Source of the DNA: Actinomycetaceae bacterium MB13-C1-2
GTDB lineage: Bacteria; Actinomycetota; Actinomycetes; Actinomycetales; Actinomycetaceae
DNA: 64,000 bases
NCBI GenBank assembly: GCA_035621235.1
Contig: CP141731.1
Coordinates: forward strand, 1,054,001 to 1,118,000
Reading direction: 5' to 3'
In this document: one piece after another, positions 54,346-62,738 of the stretch
How positions within the stretch are numbered: position 1 is the first letter of the stretch
Layout of the letters: each line of letters begins with the position of its first letter
The notes under the pieces: model-generated
What the model was told of the DNA's origin: nothing
The model's database searches: none
The model's input: the letters and a program-made list of their open reading frames with translations, nothing else
Made by a program: the position numbers and the translations under genes

Positions 54346-55212
54346 ATGAGCAATCCGGTCTTTAGCAGACTTGAGGGAGAGTGGTCTCAAGAGAGTGCTA
54401 CGCGAGGAGCCGGTGCGGCCACCGCCACCACGGAGGCTCTCAAACAGCAGTCATACCCAACGTACGACCAGCAGGCGTTCCAGCGGGCTCAGGAGTCTTA
54501 CGCCGCTCCCGCCGCAGACTCCGTAGACACGGGCCGCATGACCTACGATGACGTCATTGTAAAGACCGCTATGAACCTCGGTGTTGCATTGCTGTTTGCT
54601 GTGGTCGCGTGGATGGTTACTGCCGCCAATCCGGGTTTGGGGATGGGCATTATGACGGTCGGCCTGATTGCCGGGCTGGTTGTTGCTATGGTCAATATCT
54701 TCTCGAAGACAATTCGTCCAGCACTGATTTTGCTTTACTCTGCACTTGAGGGTTTGGCGCTTGGAGCACTTTCGTACGTGGTTGACGCCTACGCCCCAGG
54801 CGTAGTGCTTCAGGCTCTCATCGCGACCTTTGCGGTGTTTGGTGTAACCCTGGCACTCTTCTCGTCGGGTAAGGTCCGAAACTCGCCGAAGATGCAACGC
54901 TTCGTTCTAATCTCCCTAGTAGGCCTAATTGTCTCCCGACTCTTGATCTGGATCCTTGGCATGGTCGGTCTGCCTGTAGAAGGTGTGTACAATCAGTCGA
55001 TCTTCGGTATTCCGTTGGCGGTATTCATTAGCCTGTTCGCCGTGCTTGTTGGTGCGATGTCGCTGATTGGTGATTTCGATCAGGTGAAGATCGGCGTGCA
55101 GATGGGTGCCCCCGCTCAGTACGCCTGGTCTTGTGCATTTGGAATCATGGTGACGGTAGTGTGGCTCTACGTTGAGCTACTCAACATGCTGTCTCGCCTA
55201 AACCGCAACTGA
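54346..55212 (+). CDS. Bax inhibitor-1/YccA family membrane protein (actinobacterial type)
   Basis: 288 residues: a hydrophilic N-terminus of about 65 residues, then seven membrane segments. The order and the closing aspartate-containing loop (SLIGDFDQVKIGVQ) fit the BaxI_1 group of the BI-1 superfamily, thought to be pH-sensitive calcium channels; the bacterial role is unknown. GGAGGA precedes the ATG. A 12-codon frame (ATG 54311) also ends in a TGA overlapping this start. The FKBP gene follows 18 bases downstream, probably in the same transcript. Confidence 0.88.
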   Translation: MSNPVFSRLEGEWSQESATRGAGAATATTEALKQQSYPTYDQQAFQRAQESYAAPAADSVDTGRMTYDDVIVKTAMNLGVALLFAVVAWMVTAANPGLGMGIMTVGLIAGLVVAMVNIFSKTIRPALILLYSALEGLALGALSYVVDAYAPGVVLQALIATFAVFGVTLALFSSGKVRNSPKMQRFVLISLVGLIVSRLLIWILGMVGLPVEGVYNQSIFGIPLAVFISLFAVLVGAMSLIGDFDQVKIGVQMGAPAQYAWSCAFGIMVTVVWLYVELLNMLSRLNRN

Positions 55213-55230
55213 TCCCTCGAAAGGAAACCA

Positions 55231-55638
55231 ATGGAAGGCGTAAGCGTCACAGGAGATTACGGCAAGAAGCCAGCCCTAACATTTGATGGAGTCGTCGCTT
55301 CTCCCAAACTTGAGGTTGAAGTTTTGGTTCAGGGTTCCGGCCCCGAGGTGGAACCTGGCGAAGAGATCATCTGCAACTACCTGGGTCAGGTCTGGGATGG
55401 GCCGGTGTTCGACAACTCGTATGATCGCGGAGCAGCGCTTGACTTCCAGATCGGGGTCGGCATGGTCATCCGCGGATGGGACGACGGTCTGATCGGGCAG
55501 AAGGTCGGCTCTCGTGTCTTGCTTTCGATCCCGTCTGACCTGGGATACGGCGCACGAGGAGTCCCGCAAGCGGGCATCAAGGGCGGCGACACTCTAGTGT
55601 TCGTAACTGACATCTTGGGAATCAAGGGTCGAGAGTAG
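55231..55638 (+). CDS. FKBP-type peptidyl-prolyl cis-trans isomerase
   Basis: 135 residues, a single FKBP domain without a signal peptide, so cytosolic. Seen: EVLVQGSGPEVEPGEEIICN, FDNSYDRG, the active-site stretch VIRGWDDGLIGQKVGSRVLL and IPSDLGYGARG. Catalyses prolyl isomerisation during protein folding. AAAGG precedes the ATG. A long hairpin lies just downstream. Confidence 0.92.
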   Translation: MEGVSVTGDYGKKPALTFDGVVASPKLEVEVLVQGSGPEVEPGEEIICNYLGQVWDGPVFDNSYDRGAALDFQIGVGMVIRGWDDGLIGQKVGSRVLLSIPSDLGYGARGVPQAGIKGGDTLVFVTDILGIKGRE

Positions 55639-55652
55639 ACAAACCCTACTCG

Positions 55653-55727
55653 GCGGCGTGTAGCACCGGACAACTTGCAGGAACTCTTCTTTTGCGCTCC
55701 CGCAGGTTTGTCGGTCCTACACGCCGC
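55653..55727. terminator. Long imperfect hairpin between convergent FKBP and msrA genes
   Basis: GCGGCGTGTAG (55653-55663) pairs perfectly with CTACACGCCGC (55717-55727). The stem continues inward with ACCG(G)ACAA to TTGTCGGT and CTTGC to GCAGG, over 20 base pairs in all, around a loop of about 20 bases. Placed between two convergent genes, it fits a bidirectional terminator; a TTT follows on the plus strand. Confidence 0.65.
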
Positions 55728-55773
55728 TTTCGCACCTACTTTTGGTACCGGCAACAAAGTTCTCTCGGGAGAG

Positions 55774-56373
55774 TTATTCCAATCCCCTCGGGCACCCCAC
55801 CCCGTTAAATCCATGGTTGCAGTAACCATTCGGATTCTTGTAGAGGTATGCCTGGTGATACTCCTCCGCGTAGTAGAACGTCGGCGCGGGTGGTTCGTGT
55901 ACTTCGGTGGTGATCTCGCTAAACCCTCGTTCCCGTAATACCAGCTGGTAGGCGTCTCGCACTGCCGTCGCCACCTCGTACTGATCTTCGCTCGTTGTCC
56001 ACACCGCTGACCGGTACTGGGTACCGATGTCGTTGCCCTGCCGGTTCATGGTTGTGGGGTCATGATTTTCAAAGAAGGTGGCAATCACCTCGTATGAGGA
56101 AATCTTGCTCGGGTCATACACCACCCGAACGGTTTCCGCGTGTCCGGTAGTTCCCGTGCAGACCTGGACGTACGAGGGGTTAGTTGCCGTTCCTCCCATG
56201 TATCCGACCGCTGTCGCGAGGACCCCTGGGAGTCGCCAGAAGATGCGTTCTACTCCCCAGAAGCACCCGGCGGCGAGATAGATTATTTCCGCCGTTTCGG
56301 ATGCGGGGAGGTCTAGGGGAGTGCGCAGGACCGGATGGGGCTCCGGCACAGGTGGCATTGTTGAGCTGGCCAT
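55774..56373 (-). CDS. msrA: Peptide methionine sulfoxide reductase MsrA
   Basis: 199 residues from ATG 56373. Reduces methionine-S-sulfoxide in proteins. The catalytic C37 is in AAGCFWGVERIFW, followed by GYMGGTATNPSYVQVCTG, HAETVRVVYDP, and YHQAYLYKNPNGYCNHG with C-terminal cysteines that could resolve the sulfenic acid. The frame runs back to 56466, but those residues are not MsrA-like and AAAGG precedes the ATG at 56373. Confidence 0.95.
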   Translation of the reverse strand: MASSTMPPVPEPHPVLRTPLDLPASETAEIIYLAAGCFWGVERIFWRLPGVLATAVGYMGGTATNPSYVQVCTGTTGHAETVRVVYDPSKISSYEVIATFFENHDPTTMNRQGNDIGTQYRSAVWTTSEDQYEVATAVRDAYQLVLRERGFSEITTEVHEPPAPTFYYAEEYHQAYLYKNPNGYCNHGFNGVGCPRGLE

Positions 56374-56469
56374 AGTGTTCACCCTTTCGGTGTGCTTCCA
56401 GGTTGAACGTCCTGGTGTGCAACCATTGTCTATGGGCAGTTTGGCACAGGTGATCAAACACGACAACGA

Positions 56470-57930
56470 ATGTGGGTCCGTATGAATGATGCTGGGACTG
56501 AGTCTTTGGGGCCAGACAATCTAGAAGCACCGGACAGGGTGGGTTCAGTTGACGGCGTAGCTCCGAGCCGACGACCACGCGGATCGTCTCATCGACGCAA
56601 CAGAGCAACTGCGGACGCAGAGGTTACCTATCCGTTTAGAGTAGCTGCGGCTTGGTCATGGAGATTCGTGGTGGTCGTTGGTGCGATTGCTCTGTGCGGC
56701 TACTTGCTGTCGTATGTCAGCATGCTTGTTGTAGCGGTATTGGTGGCGATCCTCTTCGCCGCGTTGCTTGCACCGTTAGTGACCTTTCTTCGCGCGAAAT
56801 GGCATATGGGTCGAACGGGTGCCGCTGCGGTCGGACTGATAACGGGCTTGGTCATCGTTGTTCTGCTGTTGACCGTCGCCGTTACGCAGGTCCTTGAGCA
56901 GCTACCACTGATCGTTGAACAGTCCATATCGGGAGTGACTTCACTCCTCGACTGGGTAGCCAACGGTCCGTGGGCGGAAGAATCAGAGGCTCTTCGGGAG
57001 TGGGTGAGCGACCTACAGGGCAGTATCTCCACCCTACTTAGTCGTTACGGCACGGTAATCGCTTCGGGGGCACTATCTGTTGCTTCGACAACGGCTTCGT
57101 TAGCAACTGGGACAGTGATAATGCTGTTCACCCTGTTCTTCATAATGCGAGATGGTCGTGCGATGTGGGTCGTGGGGATTCGCTCGTTGCCTCGCAGCTG
57201 GCGCACGTCGGCGGACGAAGCGGGGATCAGGGCATGGATAACGCTCGGTGAGTACGTTCGGACGCAGGCCAAGGTCGCCGCAATTGATGCCGTTGGCATT
57301 GGTCTTGGTGCCGTCCTGCTCGGTGTTCCACTCGCGGTGCCAATCATGGTGCTGGTGTTTCTTTTCTCGTTCATTCCAATCGTGGGTGCGTTTGTTTCGG
57401 GAGCTATCGCCGTGCTCATTGCACTCGTAAACAATGGGCTCAATGCCGGCATCATCATGCTCTTGGTCGTCCTGTTGGTTCAGCAACTTGAGAGCAATGT
57501 CTTGCAGCCGTGGCTCATGGCTAATGCTGTGTCACTACATCCGGTAGCAGTTGTGCTTGCAGTCACTGCTGGAGGCACAGTTGGTGGGATAGCAGGGGCG
57601 GTGTTCGCCGTTCCCGTGCTTGCTGTGGTCAACGTCGTGATGCTCTATCTTCACGGACACGACCCGTACCCGGGGCTTGCCGACAACCCGGACCGTCCTG
57701 GAGGCCCCCCGGGTTCCTTGGACGAGCAGATCCTGAACTCGTACCACGTTTCGGGTAAAGGAGGAAAGGACTCAACGAAGGTTGCGAGCAAGGTACGGGC
57801 CAAAGCGCAGGCGCGTGCGGAAGAAAAGGGCCATGTGCTTGCAAGTCCGGGTTCGTTCACCACGGATGCCGAGGCAGAGCAATCACAGATTGATGTGTCT
57901 TGGGACGTCCAGGACGCCGACGAAGACTGA
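56470..57930 (+). CDS. AI-2E family transporter
   Basis: 486 residues: a basic N-terminus of about 55, eight membrane segments in the 2+1+5-like arrangement of PF01594, and a charged C-terminal tail of about 85 (Lys/Ala/Glu-rich, then acidic). Members have been proposed to export autoinducer-2 or act as Na+/H+ antiporters; the substrate here is unknown. LFSFIPIVGAFVSGAIAVLI is typical of the conserved core. Two ATGs (56470, 56482) could serve and neither has a good ribosome binding site. It is divergent from msrA. Confidence 0.85.
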   Translation: MWVRMNDAGTESLGPDNLEAPDRVGSVDGVAPSRRPRGSSHRRNRATADAEVTYPFRVAAAWSWRFVVVVGAIALCGYLLSYVSMLVVAVLVAILFAALLAPLVTFLRAKWHMGRTGAAAVGLITGLVIVVLLLTVAVTQVLEQLPLIVEQSISGVTSLLDWVANGPWAEESEALREWVSDLQGSISTLLSRYGTVIASGALSVASTTASLATGTVIMLFTLFFIMRDGRAMWVVGIRSLPRSWRTSADEAGIRAWITLGEYVRTQAKVAAIDAVGIGLGAVLLGVPLAVPIMVLVFLFSFIPIVGAFVSGAIAVLIALVNNGLNAGIIMLLVVLLVQQLESNVLQPWLMANAVSLHPVAVVLAVTAGGTVGGIAGAVFAVPVLAVVNVVMLYLHGHDPYPGLADNPDRPGGPPGSLDEQILNSYHVSGKGGKDSTKVASKVRAKAQARAEEKGHVLASPGSFTTDAEAEQSQIDVSWDVQDADED

Positions 57931-57943
57931 ACGTCTGGCCCTC

Positions 57944-58014
57944 GTCCGAGTCTCCAATCACAACGGGATCGATTTCGCCGACTTTGTCGGCGTGTCGTCT
58001 CCCTTTCTGATTGG
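57944..58014. repeat. 71-base intergenic repeat with inverted ends, copy 2
   Basis: Starts GTCCGAGT and ends TCTGATTGG like the copy at 18021-18091, same length and no gaps in alignment. The inverted arms (57954-57969 and 57999-58014) pair with mismatches. The centre holds a perfect hairpin CGCCGAC-TTT-GTCGGCG, which is degraded in the other copy. It lies between the convergent AI-2E and greA genes. Confidence 0.75.
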
Positions 58015-58042
58015 CAAACCAGAAGAAGTTTGGTTTGTTGTG

Positions 58043-58522
58043 TTAGCCCTCGTATGGCTTTGCCGAAATGATGGTGACCTTCAGCGACTTTCCCGCGGGT
58101 GTCTTGTAGGTGAGGGTGTCGCCTTCGCGAGCGCCGAGAATTGCCTTGCCAAGCGGAGCGGTGGGCGAGTAAACACTGATTCCAAGGCCCTCACCCGCAT
58201 CACGTGCGCCGAGCAGAAACTCCTCGCGGTCACCAGCGATCTCTGCGACGATTACCATGCCCGGTTCTACAACGCCATCATCCTTTGGCGTTTCACCGAC
58301 CTCAGCGTCTTTGAGCAGATCCTCTAACTGGAGGATTCTGGTCTCGTTCATTGACTGTTCTTCGCGGGCGGCCTGGTAGCCGCCATTCTCGCTCAGGTCG
58401 CCTTCTTGCCTCGCCGCGTCAATCAGCCGAGCGATTTCAGGGCGTCGAACCTTTGACCGTTCTTCAAGCTCAGAAGAGAGGACATCGTACTGCGATTGCG
58501 TAAGCCAGGTCTTTTCAGTCAT
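58043..58522 (-). CDS. greA: Transcription elongation factor GreA
   Basis: 159 residues: an N-terminal antiparallel coiled coil with DLSENGGYQAAREEQ, whose tip acids promote RNA cleavage by stalled RNA polymerase, and a C-terminal globular domain with SPTAPLGKAILGAREGDTL. ATG at 58522. The greA - hemolysin III - short cis-prenyltransferase neighbourhood is also known in mycobacteria. Confidence 0.95.
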   Translation of the reverse strand: MTEKTWLTQSQYDVLSSELEERSKVRRPEIARLIDAARQEGDLSENGGYQAAREEQSMNETRILQLEDLLKDAEVGETPKDDGVVEPGMVIVAEIAGDREEFLLGARDAGEGLGISVYSPTAPLGKAILGAREGDTLTYKTPAGKSLKVTIISAKPYEG

Positions 58523-58578
58523 GGGGCGATTGTACTAGCCGTCACCGACAAGAGCGGTATTCGCTTTGCCGACTCACT

Positions 58579-59265
58579 TCAGCCCTGACCTAGGACCGCC
58601 AGGAACGCCGCGACGCACTGACAGGCCCAGGCAAGCACCGTGAAAGTGTGGAACAACTCGTGGAATCCGAACCACTTTGGGAAGAGATTTGGTTTCTTCT
58701 TCGCATAGACCAACGCGCCAATCGTGTAAAGGACGCCGCCTGCGATGATGAGGATAACGACCGCCGGTCCTCCTGAACGCCATAGTGCTGGCAGGAACCA
58801 GATTGCAGTCCACCCTAGAACCACGTAGATGAGGGTGCTCAGCCACCTTGGTGCGGTGGGCCAGAAGACACTAACGAAAATCCCTACCGTGGCTCCAATC
58901 CAGACGATTGAAAGCAGAACTATTCGCGGGGTGCCCTCAAGCAACGCCACAGTGATAGGCGTGTAGGTTCCGGCAATCAAGAGGAAGATATTTGCATGAT
59001 CCATTCTTTGAAGGATCGTGCCGATCGGAGGCTTCCAATAAAACAGGTGGTAGGCGGCGGAAACTCCGAACAAAATCAGCGAGGCGGCCAAATAGACCGC
59101 GCTGGCCCACTTGAGCCCCGTGGTCGGAGCTAGAACGACAAGAACAATGGACGCCGCCAGCGACAGAGGTGCGGCAACGCCGTGAATCCAGCCCCGTAGT
59201 CTAGGTTTCACATCTACCAAACTCGTGGGGGTCCACTGGATCGGTTTTCTGGAAGCAATTGGCAT
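58579..59265 (-). CDS. trhA: Hemolysin III / PAQR family membrane protein
   Basis: 228 residues, seven membrane segments. PAQR motifs: the first histidine in RGWIHGVAAPL, SAAYHLFYW, RMDHANIFLLIAGTYTPI and the late FHELFHTFTVLAW, which supply the metal-binding Ser-His-Asp set. The bacterial role is in membrane-lipid or energy homeostasis; hemolysis is a legacy name. The ATG at 59265 follows GGAGAGG; longer frames up to 59424 would overlap the divergent cis-prenyltransferase gene. Confidence 0.92.
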   Translation of the reverse strand: MPIASRKPIQWTPTSLVDVKPRLRGWIHGVAAPLSLAASIVLVVLAPTTGLKWASAVYLAASLILFGVSAAYHLFYWKPPIGTILQRMDHANIFLLIAGTYTPITVALLEGTPRIVLLSIVWIGATVGIFVSVFWPTAPRWLSTLIYVVLGWTAIWFLPALWRSGGPAVVILIIAGGVLYTIGALVYAKKKPNLFPKWFGFHELFHTFTVLAWACQCVAAFLAVLGQG

Positions 59266-59376
59266 GTGTATCCTCTCCGGACTCAACGGTACACGCATCG
59301 AGGAAGCGCTAGGCCCGATAGATGTGGCCCTGACCGGATTCCCAGGTAGTCTTTTCACCACATAGGGAGGTGCGTC

Positions 59377-60138
59377 TTGGCGGGTAACTTGCTTTACGAG
59401 GTTTACGAGTATCGACTCGCGCACTCCCTGCCTCGTGAACGCATGCCGTTACACATCGGTGTAATCCTCGACGGAAACCGAAGGTGGGCCAAAGCTCAGG
59501 AAGCTGATGCGACTGAGGGACACCGGGTTGGAGCCTCTAAGGTCCTGGAGTTCCTGACCTGGGCACAAGAGATGGATGTGAAGGTCGTAACTCTTTGGAT
59601 GCTGTCTACGGATAATATGTCACGGGATAAATCCGAGATATCGCAACTGATCGAGATAATCGGAGACACCGTCGCTGACCTTGCGAAAGAGCGTAAGTAT
59701 CGAATAAACATCGTGGGAGACATGAGTTTGTTTCCGGAAGAGTTTGTTTCGCGAGTGGCAGAGGCCGCGCAAGAGACGCAAGACCTGACAAACGTGATGC
59801 AGGTGAATGTTGCGGTCGGATACGGAGGCCGCCGAGAGCTGGTGGACGCGGTGCGCTCACTGCTTCAGGAAGCTGCTGACGAGGGACGAAGTGTTCAGGA
59901 TGTTGCTTCTTCTCTCACGGACGAGGATATTACCGCTCATCTCTACACCAAGGGCCAGCCCGACCCAGACCTAATAATCAGAACCTCGGGTGAACAGAGG
60001 TTGTCGGGTTTCATGATGTGGCAGTCAACGCATTCGGAGTACTACTTCTGCGACACCTATTGGCCAGACTTCCGTAGAGTCGACTTTCTCCGTGCCCTCA
60101 GGTCATACGCTCAACGAGAGCGTCGGCGAGGTAAATAG
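59377..60138 (+). CDS. uppS: Isoprenyl transferase (cis-prenyltransferase, probably the short-chain Z,E-FPP type)
   Basis: 253 residues. Catalytic D32 in HIGVILDGNRRWAK, then LWMLSTDNMSRDKSE and the C-terminal IRTSGEQRLSGFMMWQSTHSEYYF, the full cis-prenyltransferase signature. It makes Z-polyprenyl diphosphates for cell-wall lipid carriers. Divergence from the hemolysin III gene mirrors M. tuberculosis Rv1085c/Rv1086, where Rv1086 is a Z,E-farnesyl diphosphate synthase, so this copy may make the short primer rather than the long carrier. TTG start with TAGGGAGG upstream. Confidence 0.9.
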   Translation: MAGNLLYEVYEYRLAHSLPRERMPLHIGVILDGNRRWAKAQEADATEGHRVGASKVLEFLTWAQEMDVKVVTLWMLSTDNMSRDKSEISQLIEIIGDTVADLAKERKYRINIVGDMSLFPEEFVSRVAEAAQETQDLTNVMQVNVAVGYGGRRELVDAVRSLLQEAADEGRSVQDVASSLTDEDITAHLYTKGQPDPDLIIRTSGEQRLSGFMMWQSTHSEYYFCDTYWPDFRRVDFLRALRSYAQRERRRGK

Positions 60139-60140
60139 TC

Positions 60141-61082
60141 CTATCGGCCGATTTCGTGAGCCCAGGGAGGATTCGCGCCTCTGCGTTGGACGACAATGTC
60201 GGCCATACGGCTGGCATCTTCGATGATCTCCGCTAACTGTTCCTCAGAGAGCAGGGAGATCGCTTCACCCGCGCCTCGGCCCACAAGGTCACGGCGCCAA
60301 AGGGCGTCGATAAGCCCGCCCATAAAAGTGTCACCGGCGCCAACGGTATCGATCACCTTCACCTCGGCCGGAATAACCGACACCTCGACCCCGGAACTGG
60401 TCCACGCTATCGGTCCTTCCTTGCCGCGGGTGACGACGACGAGGGGAACCTGGAAACGTTCGGTCCAAGCTCGTGCTGCGTCCACTGCAGGGGTGCCCGG
60501 GTAGAGCCAGCCGAGATCTTCGTCAGATACCTTCACAACGTCGCTGTTCGACACAAAGGATTCAATGATCGGGCGGGCCACATCGACATCCCCCATAAGG
60601 CTTGGGCGGGCATTGGGGTCATAGGTGGTCAGTGCTTGTTCGCGCGCGCGGATGAACGCCTCTAGCACGGCGTCGGTTCCCGGCTGAAGAACGGCTCCAA
60701 TGGAGCCGGTGTGAACCACCGCAGCACGGTCTGGAATGTCGATTGGTGCCGGCGGGTCCCATTCAAGGTTGAAGGTGTAAGTTGCGGCACCGTTCTGATC
60801 GAGATGGGCCTCCGCTGTCGGGGTAAAGGGTGCCAAGTCTGTTCCTGAAGCAACATTAACGTTGGACTCTTCCAGGTGCCCCCGCATCATGTCCCCGTAA
60901 AGGTCTTTCCCGAACCAGGCAACAAGATCGACAGGTATTCCGAGGCGGCTTATTGCAATTGCGACATTGGCAGGTGAGCCGCCCGGAACAGCAACCGGCT
61001 CGCTAGAATTCTGTCGTGGGTCAATCACCAGGTCGACTAGTGCTTCACCCATAACGAGGGCGGATCGGGCTTGATCTGGCAT
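60141..61082 (-). CDS. PfkB family carbohydrate kinase (fructokinase-like)
   Basis: 313 residues. Ribokinase fold with the substrate-side PGGSPANVAIAISRLG and the catalytic GAGDTFMGGLIDALW holding the base Asp. The overall pattern resembles bacterial fructokinases; another sugar is possible. The ATG at 61082 has AAGGG eight bases upstream. A GTG at 61100 overlapping the xseB stop (GTGA) is an in-frame alternative. It follows xseB and may share its transcript. Confidence 0.88.
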   Translation of the reverse strand: MPDQARSALVMGEALVDLVIDPRQNSSEPVAVPGGSPANVAIAISRLGIPVDLVAWFGKDLYGDMMRGHLEESNVNVASGTDLAPFTPTAEAHLDQNGAATYTFNLEWDPPAPIDIPDRAAVVHTGSIGAVLQPGTDAVLEAFIRAREQALTTYDPNARPSLMGDVDVARPIIESFVSNSDVVKVSDEDLGWLYPGTPAVDAARAWTERFQVPLVVVTRGKEGPIAWTSSGVEVSVIPAEVKVIDTVGAGDTFMGGLIDALWRRDLVGRGAGEAISLLSEEQLAEIIEDASRMADIVVQRRGANPPWAHEIGR

Positions 61083-61096
61083 GGTTGATGCCCTTC

Positions 61097-61366
61097 TCAC
61101 TCTGCGCGCTCGGCGGCGACTTGGCCGCCACCTTGCGCGGTCATTTCTTCGATCTTGGCGGAAGCGGCCTCAAGAATTGATCGGCACCTGGTTGCCAGGG
61201 ACTCGCCTCGCTGCCATAACTCTAGCGTTTCCTCTAGCGGTATCGAACCGGATTCCAGTGTCTGCACCACCTGGCGAAGTTCGTCCTTAGCCTGCTCATA
61301 ACTCATCGTTTGAGGATCGATCAGGTTCCGGCTCGCTTCGTTTGTAGCTTCGGTACTGCTAACCAT
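61097..61366 (-). CDS. xseB: Exodeoxyribonuclease VII small subunit
   Basis: 89 residues with the XseB helical-hairpin pattern: SYEQAKDELRQVVQTLESGS, then PLEETLELWQRGESLATRC. It forms the long fibre-like sleeve around XseA in exonuclease VII, which degrades single-stranded DNA. AAAAGG and AAGGAAG lie upstream of the ATG. It is 24 bases downstream of xseA in the usual order. Confidence 0.93.
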   Translation of the reverse strand: MVSSTEATNEASRNLIDPQTMSYEQAKDELRQVVQTLESGSIPLEETLELWQRGESLATRCRSILEAASAKIEEMTAQGGGQVAAERAE

Positions 61367-61390
61367 TTTTAACCTTTTCTTCCTTGCCGA

Positions 61391-62683
61391 CTATGGCTGT
61401 TCCGGATTGATGAAACTGCCGACCTTGTTGGTTCCAACCACCTGACCGACAAACGTTCCCTCTGAGAGCATTCCTTCAATCAGAGTTCCCGACGACAGCT
61501 GGTCTACCGATCGGACCACGGCCTTGTCCGGGAGTCGAATAATTGAGTATCCGCGTTCAAGAGTTCCCAGCGGAGAGAGGGCCTGGAGCATTCCCGACAG
61601 TCGTTCGATATCACCGAGTTGGGTCGTAAGCAGTCGGCTTATCGCGGCGTTGATCCGTAGTTGGGCCTGCTCAAGTCCGGCCAGTTGCTGATCAAGCACC
61701 GCCGTGGGCTTCTGGAGGACTGGTCGAGAGGTCAGCAGTGAAAGAAACTCGCGCTCGCGGCCAACTATTCTAACGACCGCTGCGCGCATAGCCCCCTGAG
61801 CCCCCGCAATCTCTTGTTTCTCACCGCAGATATCCGGGGTAACATGCATTGCTGCGTCCGTGGGAGTGGATGCTCGATAGTCGGAAACCAGGTCGAGTAA
61901 TGGCGCATCTCCCTCGTGCCCGATCGCTGAGACTATCGGAGTCGCTGCGCCCGCAGCGACTCTAACCAGTCGCTCGTCTGAGAACGGAAGTAGATCTTCA
62001 GTGGAACCGCCGCCCCTGGCCACAACGATCACGTCAACTTCTGGGTGAGCATCTAGTTCTGCGATGGCCTCGCTGACCTGCAGAGCCGAGCTCGGTCCTT
62101 GTACCAAGACCTCTCTGACCTCAAATGTTGCCGCCTCCCAGCGGAGTAGTCCGTTGACAATGACATCGTCCTTCGCCTTGGCATCCTTCCCACAGATCAG
62201 TCCGATACGCCTTGGAAACATGGGAAGTGGCTTCTTGCGCTCTAAGTCGAACAATCCTTCAGCGGCCAGGTCCTGACGTAACTTCTCTATTTGCGCTAGC
62301 AGTGAGCCGAGACCCTGAAGTCTAATCTCATGGACTCTCAGGGTCATTCGTCCGGATCGTTCAAAGAACGAGGGTTTCACTCGTGCAACAACCCGTGCTC
62401 CCTCGTCGAAGCCCGGGCCTGCCCCATCCAAGACGCCAGCAAAGGTAGCGGCGTCCATCGAGATGTCCTGGTCAGTGTCACGAAGGGTAAAGAACGACAT
62501 TTGGGTCGCGCCGCGGCGCTTGTACTGGACCACCTGGCCCTCGACCCAAGTCTCCGGTGCTCGCTCGACATGGGTCTTTAGCTTCGCTGAGAAGACGCGA
62601 AGCGGCCAGGGTTGATCCGCCGAGGTCTCTGCCGCAGTCGCGGGCAGATCCGTACTCGCTGATGTTTCGACTGGTCCGCTCAC
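61391..62683 (-). CDS. xseA: Exodeoxyribonuclease VII large subunit
   Basis: 430 residues: an N-terminal OB fold that binds single-stranded DNA (about 40-120), the catalytic domain with VIVVARGGGSTEDLLPFSDE and IGHEGDAPLLDLVSDYRAST, and a helical region that holds XseB. The GTG start at 62683 has no clear Shine-Dalgarno. On the coding strand TAAGAC ends 7 bases upstream, so a leaderless message is possible. xseB follows. Confidence 0.94.
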   Translation of the reverse strand: MSGPVETSASTDLPATAAETSADQPWPLRVFSAKLKTHVERAPETWVEGQVVQYKRRGATQMSFFTLRDTDQDISMDAATFAGVLDGAGPGFDEGARVVARVKPSFFERSGRMTLRVHEIRLQGLGSLLAQIEKLRQDLAAEGLFDLERKKPLPMFPRRIGLICGKDAKAKDDVIVNGLLRWEAATFEVREVLVQGPSSALQVSEAIAELDAHPEVDVIVVARGGGSTEDLLPFSDERLVRVAAGAATPIVSAIGHEGDAPLLDLVSDYRASTPTDAAMHVTPDICGEKQEIAGAQGAMRAAVVRIVGREREFLSLLTSRPVLQKPTAVLDQQLAGLEQAQLRINAAISRLLTTQLGDIERLSGMLQALSPLGTLERGYSIIRLPDKAVVRSVDQLSSGTLIEGMLSEGTFVGQVVGTNKVGSFINPEQP

Positions 62684-62738
62684 CCCTAAAGTCTTACACG
62701 GGCGGCCGACAGTTGGGGTTCACGGGAGAGAGCACACA

